Source: Cylicocyclus nassatus (taxonomy: Eukaryota; Nematoda; Chromadorea; Rhabditida; Strongylidae). From it: 64,000 nucleotides of DNA. Of this stretch, positions 52,099 to 63,709 are shown one piece after another. The stretch spans positions 72,322,792 through 72,386,791 of the forward strand of contig CATQJL010000305.1 of assembly GCA_958299035.1 (NCBI GenBank). Reading direction: 5' to 3'. The notes under the pieces were generated by a model. That model was not told the DNA's origin, ran no database searches, and saw only the letters and a program-made list of their open reading frames with translations. Made by a program: the position numbers and the translations under genes. Every line of letters begins with the position of its first letter. Positions within the stretch are counted from its first letter, which is position 1.

Positions 52099-52270
52099 TA
52101 TGTTGGCTTCCAGATTCGTGTGGAGGCGGGCTGCTGACTTCAGTGACTTCAAGGATAAGCTCGACGAGAAAGTACGAAATTTGATGCTTTAACGTAGAGG
52201 TTTAACAAGTTATCCTAAAGGTCAGGGAAGTTTGCAACCCGCCTCTATACGAATGGGAGCCGATGACATA
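52099..52270. mobile_element. 172-bp MITE, copy 2 of the 33,063 family
   Basis: Arms TGTTGGCTTCCAGATTCGTG and the mirrored GGGAGCCGATGACATA match the copy in the PQBP1 intron, including the internal AACAAGTTATCCT segment. It lies about 270 bp past the tyrosine phosphatase stop codon. Confidence 0.65.
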
Positions 52271-52537
52271 TTGGTTAAACTAAGAGTCCCGGGTGAGACC
52301 GGGACTATCAGCTAGTTTACGATGAAAATACATGAGATGTCGACATTTATTTGGAGATCTATGGGAACCCTAATTGAAAAACCACCTTTTGGAAAACGAT
52401 CCATCGGCAATTGAAATAAATGTGCGAGAAAGTTGATGGCGTTGTATGTCCGAAGCGGAAGAAATCGATAAAATGATCGTGTCGTGCGTGTTAAAGAACA
52501 AAAACAAAACGTTGGGTCAGATCTCAGGATAACCAGT

Positions 52538-55500
52538 TTACTTTTGGATCTTATTTTGTACACGAAAAGTGTTTGTACATGTGCACACCTTTGCCTGTGC
52601 TTCTCCAAAAAGTAGCAAAGCATGATACGATGAATGAACAGATACTGCTGAAAAGTTATAATGAGCTGACAATTGTTTAAATTCCTTATAGATGGTGAAA
52701 AGCTGACTAACTAATTCGTTTTGGATAGTGTAAGCTCTCTGATCACGCAATTCTCTCAGCAAATCGTTCATTGCTGCACATTCTTTTCCAGCTTGCATTC
52801 GCTCTAAAAATGTTGAGACGCCTGCTTGAGGATGAGTAAGTGCAAATTTGACCCACCCAAAATATACTCGACAGCAACGATCGTTCCTGTGCGACCTATC
52901 CCAGCTGAACAGTGCACAATGATTGGTTTTGTTGTACCTCGGATGCGCGATAGAAGCTCCTAATAGTAAGAGGTAAGATTAGTCCGCTTTTATGCACTTA
53001 TGCATTTCCCTACCATAGTGGTCAGTCTGCAAGGAGGCACTCCTCTATCTGGCCAGTCCTGCCACTGATAATGTCTAACTTCCCGTGTTTCCTGGGTACC
53101 GCCTGGCTTGAAAAATTTGACAAAGAGCACGGAAACAATTACTGACGGTTCATCAGGACTCATTGGCCGTATCTGCATTTTGAGTCTCTCAGTGCGTCTT
53201 TAACATTCTATGGTTTAATGCAGACTGACTTGCATGTTGGTAATTTCAATTCCAGCATAAGTCTTGCTAGTCCCAACTTGCTTGGGCCAGTATTCAGCGC
53301 ATTTGTATTTCCCCTACAAATTGTCAGGTAAGTTATTTCAAGAGTAGTAGAATGGTATTTTTGCACAATATATATTAGGTTGGTGCAAAAGTAATGCGCG
53401 TTTTGCGAGTTCTCACTTTGACGTGCTATAACTTTCTAAAAAATTCATATTCTTCAGCGCGGCAAAACTCATCAGAGGCACCAAACCTCTCTCTATACAG
53501 CGCACATTAATTTGTACTAACATCGCAAAACGGTGAAAAAATACGGATTGATAAGCAAAAAAATTTTTTCTCGGAAATCTCGTTTTTAACTGATCGTAAC
53601 TTCTTTCAAGATTTGTTGGCATAAATGAAAAGTCGACTGTCTTGTAGCCGCAAGCCAGTAGTACAGATAAAAGTTGAAAGGGGCTTAAATAAAGAAGATT
53701 TGAAAAAAGGAAAAAATAATATTTAAAATTTTCCGCTTTTTTCGACATTTTTTCGTAGCCCCAAAAATCCCAAAATATGGAGATTTTTGATTTTCTGTGT
53801 ACTGAACAGCTTCCAAATTTCTACAAAAACTGTCAACAGGAGGTCCACCCTTACGCTTACAGGAATGAGCAAAACTTTGGCGATTGCTTTCTTCAAAGGA
53901 AATCTATGGGCCACAGAATGGTCAAAACCATCACTCATGTTGGGGCACCGAAATCTCAGTCTGAATATGTAGTTTCTGAGAAAACAGCAAAGCATGCATA
54001 AAGCAAATAATTTCCACTATATACAGTGGTTAAATTTTCAAAAGAATGCGTTTACTCGCTCTCAAATTCTAGCCAAAAAAGTAAGTGCAATGAAATTCTG
54101 GTTTCGAGTGCGGTTGTATGAAGCCCAGTAAATTTTTGACGATTGAGGCTAGAAGCTTCTTTCAACCACCATTGAATAGAGCATGAAAGAAGCTTTTTTA
54201 AATTATGCTGTGTGAGTATCATGGAAAATACTTCGATGGAGAAAAGCTGTCTTGAAATAAGGGCTAGAAAAACGCGCATTACTTTTGCACCAACCTAATA
54301 GTGTATTGGTGATCGCTCAGAGTCAAGTAATAAAATAGTCGTTTTTTTCTCGAAGCAGAGTGAATATTGATCTTACAGTTTCGATACAATTGCAAAGCAT
54401 GACTATCGTTTCTGACTCCTCTTGTAAAACCATCATCCAAAATTCTGGTATCGTATTGTCAAGAGGACCCTAAAAAACTACGAGTAATGCGCACGCAAAA
54501 AGCCGTGCAAGCCCTTGGTCGCACTTCGCAAGTGTTGGGGGGCAGCGACTAATGCAGTCAATGCAGGACAAGATGATTTCAATATGAGGAGCTCGAATGC
54601 AACGCGACGGCGATCACCGGGCTTTACTATGCTTCCATGCGTTCCAGGTCTGAGAGAGACGGAAGACGTACAGCAACCCAACGGCTGAATTCGCGATAGA
54701 GCGCGAATTATGATTGGGGCACATTGCTCCATCGCAGGTTCACTATGTCAGGTTATTCATAAAAACGTCGTTCTTTACATACTCTTCTCTTTTTATCCCC
54801 TCAATCATTTTTCAGAGAATAATACAATTTTAGTAAGAATTCACCACGCTATTTGGCATAGGTGTTTAACACGTTGACGACCGCGCCATTTTGGGCGAAA
54901 CTCCCACTAACGTCCTTAGCGCATTTGGCCCGTGCATACGCGCGGATGCATGAAAACATTATGTGGGAGTCTTTTTGTCACTTATTAGTAAAAAATGCGA
55001 ACTTTATTCAGACATACAGGTATATCACAGAGCCTTACCAGGACTTACACAAATCAATGTTTTTGCATCGATTTTCCCTCCAATAATCCATGTAATGGCT
55101 ATATCTAAGGAATCGCTCTTCGAGAAAAGCGTTGTAAAACCATATGTTTTTTGCCTGATACATCTTTGTTTGATTTCAAAACAGCTATACAGAGTTTTCA
55201 CCTTCTCGAGAAAACGTAATTAGCATGTATTGATTACATCAAAAACGTACTGATTACTCAATTTTGCGTCCAAAACTTCTGAACAGCTGCCGCGATGCCC
55301 TGTGTTCTGTAAGACAATCAGGCCACTAATAGTATTACTGCATAGAAGTTACCTTAAAACTTTTCGTTTGCACCTAAAAAACTAGCGTGCATATGCGCGG
55401 ATGCACGAAAATGCTCAACGGGAGTCAGGGCGTGCATACGTGCGGATACACAAGGTCGTCAACGTGTTAAGGCAGTGTCTCACCAAAATTGAGGCCGCGC

Positions 55501-58500
55501 GGATCTTCACATATTCTATTTTAGGGACCTCTAAATAGGCCATTGCAACAAGTCACACTCAATTTGACCCCCTCCACGCTGAGAAAAACTCGCTCATAGT
55601 GGTGCGCGGAGAGCGATTTGGTACGCGCGGACGACTCTGCGTTTGAACACGTGCCTCCACTTGGCATCCACCTCCTCTCTGTTACCGCCACTGTGGCTGA
55701 GGCTGAAGCTGGAAGGTACAACTCGTTCACGTTGCTTCCGCGCGGTTTCCAGAACGGGGCTTTTGGGAGCTTCGTGCGAATTTAAAGGCAGTGGATCGGC
55801 AAAATCCAACAACTCGGGATTTGACGCGCTCTGTTCCTTATCTCCCAGCTATGAAAACAGTGCAATCCCGGTTGCACAGCATGCTTTCCTTGCCGAAAAA
55901 ATCGCTCTCGAACTTACACGCGCAGGCCAATCTTACACGCATCTGGACGAGTTGGCAATTTCCTTCTCACCATTGGAGGCTGCCCGCCGCAACGCTTTAT
56001 TGGGTTCTGCCACGATTTAGCGTCATCGGCCTTGCTCCACTCGTTTAATATCAAAGGGAAGGACATTGAAAAACGCTCATTTTCGCCGTTTTCAAGCTTT
56101 CAAAAGTGGATTTTCGGGATCAGCGTATTGAAAAAACCCAGGTAAGCGCAAATTTGGCAAGGTTGAGATTTGCCGAGGCACTGCCTTTAAGCCCATACAG
56201 TTCTAGACAGGGTCTGACAGGCATGCAAAATGCAAAAATCTCGGCAACTAAATTTTGGTGAGGCACTGCCTTTAAAGTATTTGCAGCTTTGCGTGATCGC
56301 GAGATTCGGTAAGTTTGCGACCATTGCATGCACAGGATGCCAAAAAGTCTCTAATCAGTTAAACAGTATTCGTACTTTTCAAAAATGCCCCGGGTAGTCG
56401 AAAGTTAACATCTCATAGTAAAAAAGCGTTTGAAATGAGATAGGAAAGAGAGAAAGCTTAATGCGCGAGACGGCCTCAATCTCACCGACTTTGCAATAAG
56501 GTATGACACGACCATACTTGATCCGCTTGATCTGCTAGATCCGCTTCGTCATTGGTGAAGTAAATGAAGTGGATCAAGCGATCAAGTGTACAACCGCTTC
56601 ACTACTGATCAGTTCATTGAATTGACCAATGAAGAAGCGGACCAAGTATGGCGCGTGCCTAGCCAAAATCACGCCTCAACTTTGTCTAAGGAGTATTTGG
56701 CAGTTGAATATGAACATACAGTAAATGAATCGAAACACTAAATCTGCTAAAAAATTTGCCTTGAAGGGTTTTTGAGCACGCTGATTATGCATATCAAGCT
56801 TGCTAGCTGCAATAATGCTTATTTGTGAAATTATGGAGTGTATGAGTTAACAACTTTCATGCTTTCCATGCCAACTTAGGCGTCAAAATTCCACGAAAAG
56901 GCCCTGCCACATGAAATGAAAGCTTCTTAATCACTTCAGATAACTCCCTGCATGAGGTTGCTCGTATGATTTAACCACCCATCGTATAGCTATGTTCATT
57001 TATAAAATTGTGACGATGCGCCCACAGGAGCTTAAAACGCTCATACAAGAAGGCATCATCTCAACGTTCAGCTGTCACTCTCCCAGTGTATTCGACTAGA
57101 GATGAAAACCAAGAAGATTTTTTTGAGTGGCGCGCGTGTCGCTTGCGGTTTCGCCATCATCATAATTTTTCAAATGCCCACGGGAGTCCGTGTTGCTAAG
57201 GTATTGGTATTGACTGTCATGTCTACGGCTATAGTAAGTTTCAACCCAGTTTAGGCGGAAATTGGACTGGCGGGAGTCTACTTCGCAACGATTCGCGCCG
57301 CTTTGCAGTCTGCGTCTCTTCATTCTGTTCTATCTCGCTGAGCCAGTGACGGTGCGAACGCGCTGCCCACTTGGAATGTTTCGTCTACTCCGGGTGAAAA
57401 AGACTGTAGTTAGTCTTCTCTCTCCTCAATCTCTTTGCTCTCTGCGACAGCGCACATGCAGCGCGAAACCCCTAGCGGCGAGCGCGCGAATTCAGCCGAA
57501 GGTTCGGCCTGATTCCGATTGGGGCCGACTGTATACATTGACGTAACCGCAGGAGTACGCTTCGACAGGAAGTGTGATGTCTGTGATTAGCGTGAGATAA
57601 ACTCCTCAAGATGAAGTTTGAACAAATTCTACGACAAAAAAAAAGTCGAGACCCGGATAACCGAATAGCGCCTCAATTTCGTGCAAGTGACAAACAATGA
57701 CAGAATTGCTGTTACCGAGGGGCAGCACCTCACCAGCTCACAAGCCATTAGGAACGCTTGTACCGCTCTAAAAAGTCAATTAACTGAGAGAGAGGAAAGT
57801 TCAATCGGTACTCTCTGCGTCTTCAATTCTACATGGAAGCTTGTTGATGATGCACGAGAATCAGATTGTGAATCCTTGGTAGATAGACGAAGTTCACGTT
57901 GCTGTACATCTTCCGTCTCTCCAGATCTGGCAGGTGCATCGTTGCTTTCGCTTCTTGCGGGTCACTGTCTGTGCTTCCCTACTGATTGCTGCATGGCGGA
58001 AAGTGAGGGCACTTAACTTCTAAAGGACCCGTTATGCGCCGAAAAATGCCGCTCGAAAAGTCCAAATGTGCCAAAAGAGAACTTCCTCAACGGCGTCGAT
58101 AATAATATCGTTGTCGTTGAGGAAGCACTCAATATCTAACGAATAAGAGTTCGAGATGCAGACACTTACTCTAACTCTGAGCCTACTCAGGGATACGCAG
58201 CCATGCTCGTGAGCCCTTGGCACCAATTTCTAGTGAAAGGAAAAGTTTGAACTACACCAAGAGCTAGACAGGACGAACAGATGATCACGAACGATACAAA
58301 CACACAACACACAATAGTTGGCTGCATGAGAAGCTAGAATACCATGCAATTTCCTAGAAACTACAGTTGATTCTGATAGAATTCTGACATTATTTTAATA
58401 TCTAAACGACAGAATATGAAGCGAAAAGAGTCGGTTGTGAAATCAAACATATGCCCTAGCGCTAAAACTAGAGCTCGAAAGGTTCCGGCTTTTCCTGTCG

Positions 58501-60200
58501 CTTTTGGGCTTTTTTCGGCCAAGCATGACGTGTGCCAGATTGTAAAATCTGAATAGGAAAGGACCCCAAGTTCGTGACGATTTGGAACAAGTTGCATATC
58601 TTTGAATGTGTCTTATTGAGCTGGTTCCAAATTTGACTTCTGCCTGCTGCGCTGCCCTCTAGAAAAAGTTATGAACGTTGATGTTTCATTTGACAAACAC
58701 TCAGTGCTACAACATCAAGAAGTAGCTGTTCAAAAACACTTATCTAAGTCACTGGTGTATGTGTGCATTTTTTTAGTCAGTATAATCAACAATTACGCCT
58801 ATTATGCACTCCCAAGCTGATTTCTAGAGCACATAATGATCAGTACCCTGATTTCACACTTTCAATCGTTCACAACTTCTTCTAGAGAACCGCGCAGATA
58901 AGGAACGCAGATTTGTAATCAGTTCAACAAGACAAGTCTAATAATTCGCATTTCGCACCAACTTTCCCTTATCAGAAAGCTGCACTCAGATTTGCAATCT
59001 ATACAGCGAAAATTCATGACTTTGAATTTGATAACTGATTGATCCATGTTTCTGCTGCCCAAACACGAATGAAGTGCGATGGGCTGTTAGACGCATGACG
59101 CGTGAACTAGGCTTATCGCCTAGGTAAAAGCTGCCTCATTTTGAGCGTCATAGCCTTAGCGACACAAGTCTTCGTGGCCTCCTCGCCGGGGCTGCAGCAA
59201 GTTCGCGCAGTATCCTCTAAGATCCCACGCCACAAGAGCAAATGAGCTGCTGAGCCTGGGGAGATACGATTGCGAACGCGGCACAAAACCAAAGTGGAGC
59301 GGCAGCGAGGGCTCGACGCTAGGTGTGACACACACGGAGACAGCCTAAACTACCTGGGATGTAATCCAGCATGCCGTGTTATTTCGATCTCAGGAATAAG
59401 TAACTTCATTAAGTATGACATGAAAGCGATCAGTGCTTTTGATATCTTGTGCAAGGGATTTTTACAGTCTGCCCCAATCCTAACCAGGCCAAAATCGGCA
59501 TGGCGGGAGTCCGCGCCGCGAGGGTTTCGCGCCACATCTGCGGCTAGCTAGTCTGCTCTCTCCTCGATCTCTTCATTCTCTGCGACAGCGCGCGTATGCA
59601 GCGCAATACCCTAGCGCTGCGAGCGCGCAAATTCAGCCGACGGTTCGGCCTGACCCCGATTGAGGCAGACTATAGATGAACTATATTTGGTTTCACCCAA
59701 GAGCCTCAACAGTACGAAAACAAAGTAGTCTTATCTTTATTTTATAGTGTTCTGTTACCTTGTTTGGCACATTACACTAAAGAGTTATCTAACGGAAGAC
59801 AACATTGAGATGTTGGGGAGAACGTTGAGTTGCTAACGAAATCTATCTAAGAATAGAGAACAAACATACTTGTGTGCAGATAAATCTCTTTTCTGATTTT
59901 GGAGTTCCAACATAATTTGCGTGGATATAATCAGAAGGAGCTCCTGGCCAGTTTATTACAACGCGGTGTTGATCTTGACAAGGAACGTCTTGGTACCTGG
60001 TTTGAGAATTTTTTATGGCAATGCTTCCCTTTGTTGCACTTTTGAAGGAAAACTATCGCTGACCTATTTCTACCAGCAGGATGATTTGTTACGAAAGCTT
60101 GGTACGTCACCGACGGCAATGTGTATCTGGCTAGAGATCTGTATTCAGCTCGTAGCGCATCCACTCCCATATCCAAGGCTCGCATCACCCATTTTTCTAC
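52538..60200 (-). CDS. Protein tyrosine phosphatase, catalytic domain (5' end not found)
   Basis: Seven exons sum to 969 bp: 60,064-60,200; 59,870-59,996; 54,377-54,469; 53,230-53,313; 53,014-53,172; 52,857-52,959; 52,538-52,803. The first visible exon starts in frame after an acceptor, so upstream exon(s) are missing. Order: [13 protein letters not shown], the substrate loop [47 protein letters not shown], the WPD loop DWPDRGVP, the P-loop [10 protein letters not shown] (Cys and Arg present) and the Q-loop RAYTIQNE. All catalytic residues are kept, so an active cytosolic classical PTP is expected. It resembles the small nematode PTPs with a lone catalytic domain. The intron 54,470-59,869 is 5.4 kb and filled with transposons; the next intron carries a mariner-type MITE. 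The C-terminus (after residue about 270) is less typical. Confidence 0.88.
53375..54298. mobile_element. 924-bp mariner-type MITE in a PTP intron
   Basis: The tips TTAGGTTGGTGCAAAAGTAA and the exact mirror are flanked by TA (53,373-53,374 and 54,299-54,300). These tips are the classic mariner end. No transposase motif is readable inside; the 111-codon minus frame is unrelated to known transposases. Confidence 0.85.
54480..54735. repeat. Dispersed repeat segment in the PTP intron
   Basis: The stretch GAGAGACGGAAGACGTACAG and flanks recur inverted near 57,895-57,930 (CTGTACATCTTCCGTCTCTC). The shared block is short and the element ends are undefined. Confidence 0.35.
54870..55466. mobile_element. 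piggyBac-like MITE, 597 bp
   Basis: CACGTTGACGACC at the left and GGTCGTCAACGTG at the right are bounded by TTAA (54,866-54,869 and 55,467-55,470). TTAA plus a CACGTTGAC tip fits the piggyBac superfamily. Subterminal GCGGATGCA motifs recur in both halves. No transposase frame. Confidence 0.75.
55471..56271. mobile_element. AGGCAG/TTAA family element, abutting the piggyBac-like MITE and split by another copy
   Basis: The left tip GGCAGTGTCTCACCAAAATT follows the TTAA that ends the previous element. The right tip (mirror of AGGCAGTGCCTCACCAAAAT) is followed by TTAA at 56,272-56,275. A second family member (55,786-56,186) sits inside it. Confidence 0.7.
55786..56186. mobile_element. 401-bp AGGCAG/TTAA MITE nested in 55,471-56,271
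   Basis: AGGCAGTGGATCGGCAAAAT at the left and the mirrored GATTTGCCGAGGCACTGCCT at the right are each flanked by TTAA (55,782-55,785 and 56,187-56,190). The tips and parts of the interior (TTTTCGGGATCAGCG, CCCAGGTAAGCG) match the copies at 3,644 and 38,563. Confidence 0.8.
56499..56660. mobile_element. 162-bp MITE with ACTTGATCCGC motifs
   Basis: The left side (GACCATACTTGATCCGC) mirrors the right side (GCGGACCAAGTATGGCGC). TA precedes the left end. Further partial GATCCGCTT repeats occur inside. It lies in the large PTP intron. Confidence 0.55.
57010..57178. repeat. Copy of the 23,717-23,925 repeat
   Basis: GCGCCCACAGGAGC, then a CATC(T/A)CAACG(T/C)TCAGCT block, AAAACCAAGAA and GGCGCGCGTGTCGC appear in the same order as at 23,717-23,925, giving a divergent dispersed repeat. 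Ends are not defined. Confidence 0.5.
57234..57531. mobile_element. GC-rich MITE, diverged copy of 59,465-59,672
   Basis: It shares GGCGGGAGTC, CTCTGCGACAGCGC and GAATTCAGCCGAAGGTTCGG blocks and the right tip (GATTGGGGC.GACTG) with the shorter copy. The left border is approximate. Confidence 0.5.
58082..58125. repeat. Short hairpin, 44 bp
   Basis: CTTCCTCAACG and CGTTGAGGAAG enclose a second inner stem TCGATA/TATCG with a 4-bp mismatch between. It lies in the PTP intron. No known RNA family is recognised. Confidence 0.4.
59465..59672. mobile_element. 208-bp GC-rich MITE
   Basis: CAGTCTGCCCCAATCC at the left and the mirrored GATTGAGGCAGACT at the right are flanked by TA. It is more GC-rich than the host intron. 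A related copy is at 57,234-57,531. Confidence 0.6.
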
Positions 60201-60429
60201 CTGTATCAAATTGTTTTGCAAACCACTACCTTCCTTCCGTTTTATACTAGCTGGCAAACCCGGCTGCGGAGCAATCACCAGTCGCTCTTCATTAGTGTAG
60301 GACTACGGTAGGTTTGAAGAGAGTTTTGAGGCATGTAGGACCATAATTCCCCTCAGGGGAACAGAATGGCTTAAAAAGAAAGGGAACAGAACGACTTGAA
60401 TTTACATTAGGCTACTCCTAAATAATGTA

Positions 60430-61016
60430 TGGTCGTCCTTCCATTAGTCGCTTGGTGGATGAGTTCGAATTTGAACTGGGACAGGCCGATGCGGTAGAGC
60501 GCGGCACCCTTAGCCCCTAGTTCAATCCTGTCTGCTATCTGTTCACGTCGTTAACTGCTGTCTTTGTGTTTCACTAATGTTTGTGACTAAAGTTGACGGT
60601 TCACTGTTGTTGAACGATTTCTTATGCTGCTATGCTCATTTTTCAACTCTGATTCGACTAGCTTGGAAAAATAGTGCATATGGGTATTATGTGATGTGAA
60701 TTCACTGCCAACATTCAAGCAAATGTTACTATAAAGGAATATACGAGTAAGAGCCTCTGTTTGTCGTTTCGCCAAGTTTACCTGTACTCAGACTTAAAAA
60801 AAACGAGCACAGCTTATGGAAAATTGCTCAACAACAAAAAAGTCGTCAACTTTGACACGAACGATGGAAACACAAAAATATCAGTCAAAACGAAGATAAA
60901 CAGAAAAAGTGCACAAGATTGAGGTTGAGGGCTGAGGATCCGCGCTCTACCACAGCCATCCCGCACCAGTTCATATCCAAATTCGTCCACCAAGCGCCAG
61001 TGGGGGTGAGGACCAC
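60430..61016. mobile_element. Foldback element with tRNA-like promoter boxes, copy 2
   Basis: The arms (60,430-60,515 and about 60,935-61,016) match each other and copy 1 at 2,403. The left arm reads GGCCGATGCGGTAGAGCGCG, like the A-box/D-arm of a tRNA gene. About 20 bp on is AGTTCAATCC, like the B-box GTTCAATCC. The right arm has the mirrored CGCGCTCTACC block. It lies upstream of the visible PTP exons and may be in an intron of that gene. Confidence 0.6.
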
Positions 61017-61064
61017 TAAGTTACACCATAGGAAGCTTCACAAAGTTCTACAAAGATAAGTATA

Positions 61065-61505
61065 AACTCAGCGTTCATGAAAACCCCATTACACAAGTTT
61101 TTGGATTTTTTCTTGAATTTGATGAAACGGCACTGTTACAGTGACACCACATGCCGGATTGGACTGCAAAGAAAAGAATGTCACATTTTGTGCTATCGTG
61201 TGGTGTCGCATTTATCGAAAGTTTCATCGAACGTTTGATCGTTAGTAACTTCCTTTTCATGAAATCTCTCGCAAAACTTTAGATACCATTTTGTAAAGCT
61301 GGCTTCAATGTGGACTAACAGGAGCGAATCACTGATTGCCCTTCAAGATTGACATTTTTGAGCGAACCACTCACTGCTCTTCATCACTGTAGATTAGGGA
61401 AGGAACTTCCGGCATATGACGTTACTGTGGGAAAAGCACCGTTTCAAATAATCTTGAAAAAAAATCTAAAAATTTGCTTAATGGGGTTTCAATGGACGCT
61501 GAGTT
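61065..61505. mobile_element. 441-bp MITE
   Basis: AACTCAGCGTTCATGAAAAC at the left and the mirrored form (GGACGCTGAGTT) at the right define about 80 bp of inverted arms, including ACCCCATTA blocks. The minus-strand 61-codon frame inside has no relative. Confidence 0.6.
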
Positions 61506-63267
61506 AAATTCTCAACTTTGTAGAAGATTGTGAAGCTTTCCAAAGGTACAAACGCATTTTTTGGGAACATCAAAAAGACGTGGTAAGATACAAACCTAGT
61601 ATTTGAAGTTTGCAAACCTAATTAGCCTAGTGTGAAAGTTTTCATCTCATTTTGTTTTCTTTTTGGGGTAAAAAGTGGCTTTTCATGGCCCAAAACCCTT
61701 TTCAAAGGTCTACCTAATCTAACGGTGATAAAGGGCACAGGATGATTTGCTTCATACTGTGAATCTAAGGTGGAGGCGCTCTACAAAACGGTACTTGAAG
61801 CTTCTCGAAATTTCTAGCAAGGAAAATTTCACGACCAAACGTTGATTACCCTATTTTCAGGTGTATAAGCCGCATCCTTTTCGCTCTAAAGGCGAAGACG
61901 CCAAAAGACTGACTGTCATCATGGAGCGCGTTAAGTGAGAGCAGTATGCAGGACCTGGCACGAGTCGGTTTCTAAGGTTTCCGAAAACGAAGTCTCCCCT
62001 GAATTTCGGAAGTTTTACGAAGTCCCCTTTGACCTACCGGCATGGGAGAAGTTGAAAACAAGAAAGATTTACTAATCTGAAAGAAAAAACGTAAGATAAG
62101 AGTGAAAATCCAAATTGAAGCTAAATATTACCCATGCACAAGAGTTTGGCATTGGAGCGCGATTTTTGACAGAATGATTTATGAAAAGATGAAGGCAGAA
62201 AATAAAGGAAAAGCAATGATATGAAAATGTCTCTGAGCCCAGGGATAGATTTTTGACCGGGGAATCCGTCCATAATAGGAAAATCCGAAACTTATGTGAA
62301 ATGACCGAAATATATGCTCCAGACGATCTCAGATCGTCTGGTGACCGTCTGGAGACGGACTAATTTTGGAAAAGGTAATCAAATCTTTTTAAATAATTCT
62401 TTTCTAAATAATTGTCTATTTATGCAGTTCAATTTTGGTGTGTCCGTGTGCGCTGTAAACAAGCAATTTGTTTATTTTAGCCTTGCTTTCAAATCGGGCG
62501 CACTTTTCGCCATACACGATTGAGCATGTCAATCGTGCGACAACCTGCTCGAAAAGCTCGTGTTTGACTAAATGGCGCTTATTCTTAGTTCTCGGCCTCG
62601 ACTCGTCAAAATATCTCCTTTGCTTTTTTTTCTTCAAAAACGAAGTCCAGCCTGCTTCCGGACGATCTGTGCCGGGCCCTGGCAGTATGCGATAAGGCGA
62701 CCGCTTCGCGAGACATATGCGCGGCGGCACGTTTGGGTCTGCTCGCGTTCAGAGCAAAAAGGGTGCGGTTTATACACCTAAAAATAGGGTACATCTTTTT
62801 GAAACACCCCTTATACCCTCCACGTCGGACATTCTTATGCATAATGCTGCCATTTTCACCTCCGAGAGTCGAAAAAAGAAAATTTCGTTTTGTCGAAGCA
62901 ATGCTGAGCTGTTCCACACAAGTAAATCTACACTATTAACTTTAGAAAGCATTACCACAGATTTTCAGCCTTCCACGAATACTAGTTTTCAGCAAATACC
63001 AAAACTAGGTTTCCTTTCCAAATTTCCAAGTGTGCTTGCAGAGGTCAATAGTATAGATGGGAAAGCTCAGTATTGCTTTGCAACGGCATAAAAATCCCCT
63101 TTTCGTTTTCCTGAAATGGGAAAAGTACAGTAACCATGTATAGGAATGTCTATGTAGAGAGCATATGCTTGAACAAGCTGGAGGTCACATTTCTGGAGAA
63201 CTTGCTTGATTTCAACTTCCAACTCCGGATCGATCAAGGTGTTGCGACAGTCCTTTTGCCAGCTTGA
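61506..63267. other. No gene recognised
   Basis: An AT-rich stretch that should hold the missing 5' exon(s) of the PTP gene if they are near, but none was identified. An exact small palindrome (CCAGACGATCT, C, AGATCGTCTGG) is at 62,319-62,341. Overlapping frames at 62,416-63,091 have no motif. Confidence 0.3.
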
Positions 63268-63705
63268 AGGCAGTGTCCCGGCAGATTTTGCACCTCCACC
63301 TTTTTGCATGTTTTAGGCCTTTTCGCCACGTAGAATCCGAATTTGAGCTTTGAACGGGCTGGAAAGGCCGATTTTGGGGCGTTTTCCCAATTCCAGAAAA
63401 GCAGCTTGGACGAGATTTTTAATGGGAAGTTGGGGGAGGTCCTTAGACGAAGATCCTGCCGCCTGTAATATTTGCTTTGGATGGCATGCATCATGGGGGA
63501 GAGCGCTCGTGGGGTCCCGCGCCGAACATTCGGGGAAGGCCGTCCAAGCGCGCGCCAGTTGGGGTTGCGCGCGCCGGTTCAAGGGCCATTTTCTCGGCCC
63601 AGGGGGAACATCATCCAGCCGGAGTGCGCCTGGAGGTCGATGGGGTGACCAGGAACCCCACCACACGTATATCCCCCAGGACCCGAATCTGCCGGGACAC
63701 TGCCT
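63268..63705. mobile_element. 438-bp AGGCAG/TTAA family MITE
   Basis: AGGCAGTGTCCCGGCAGATT at the left and the mirrored AATCTGCCGGGACACTGCCT at the right are bounded by TTGA (63,264-63,267) and TTAA (63,706-63,709). The interior is GC-rich with long overlapping frames on both strands that do not look like genes. Confidence 0.75.
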
Positions 63706-63709
63706 TTAA

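Noticed and set aside
62416..63091. Overlapping 100+ codon frames on both strands
   Set aside because: No recognisable motif and no splice-site support.
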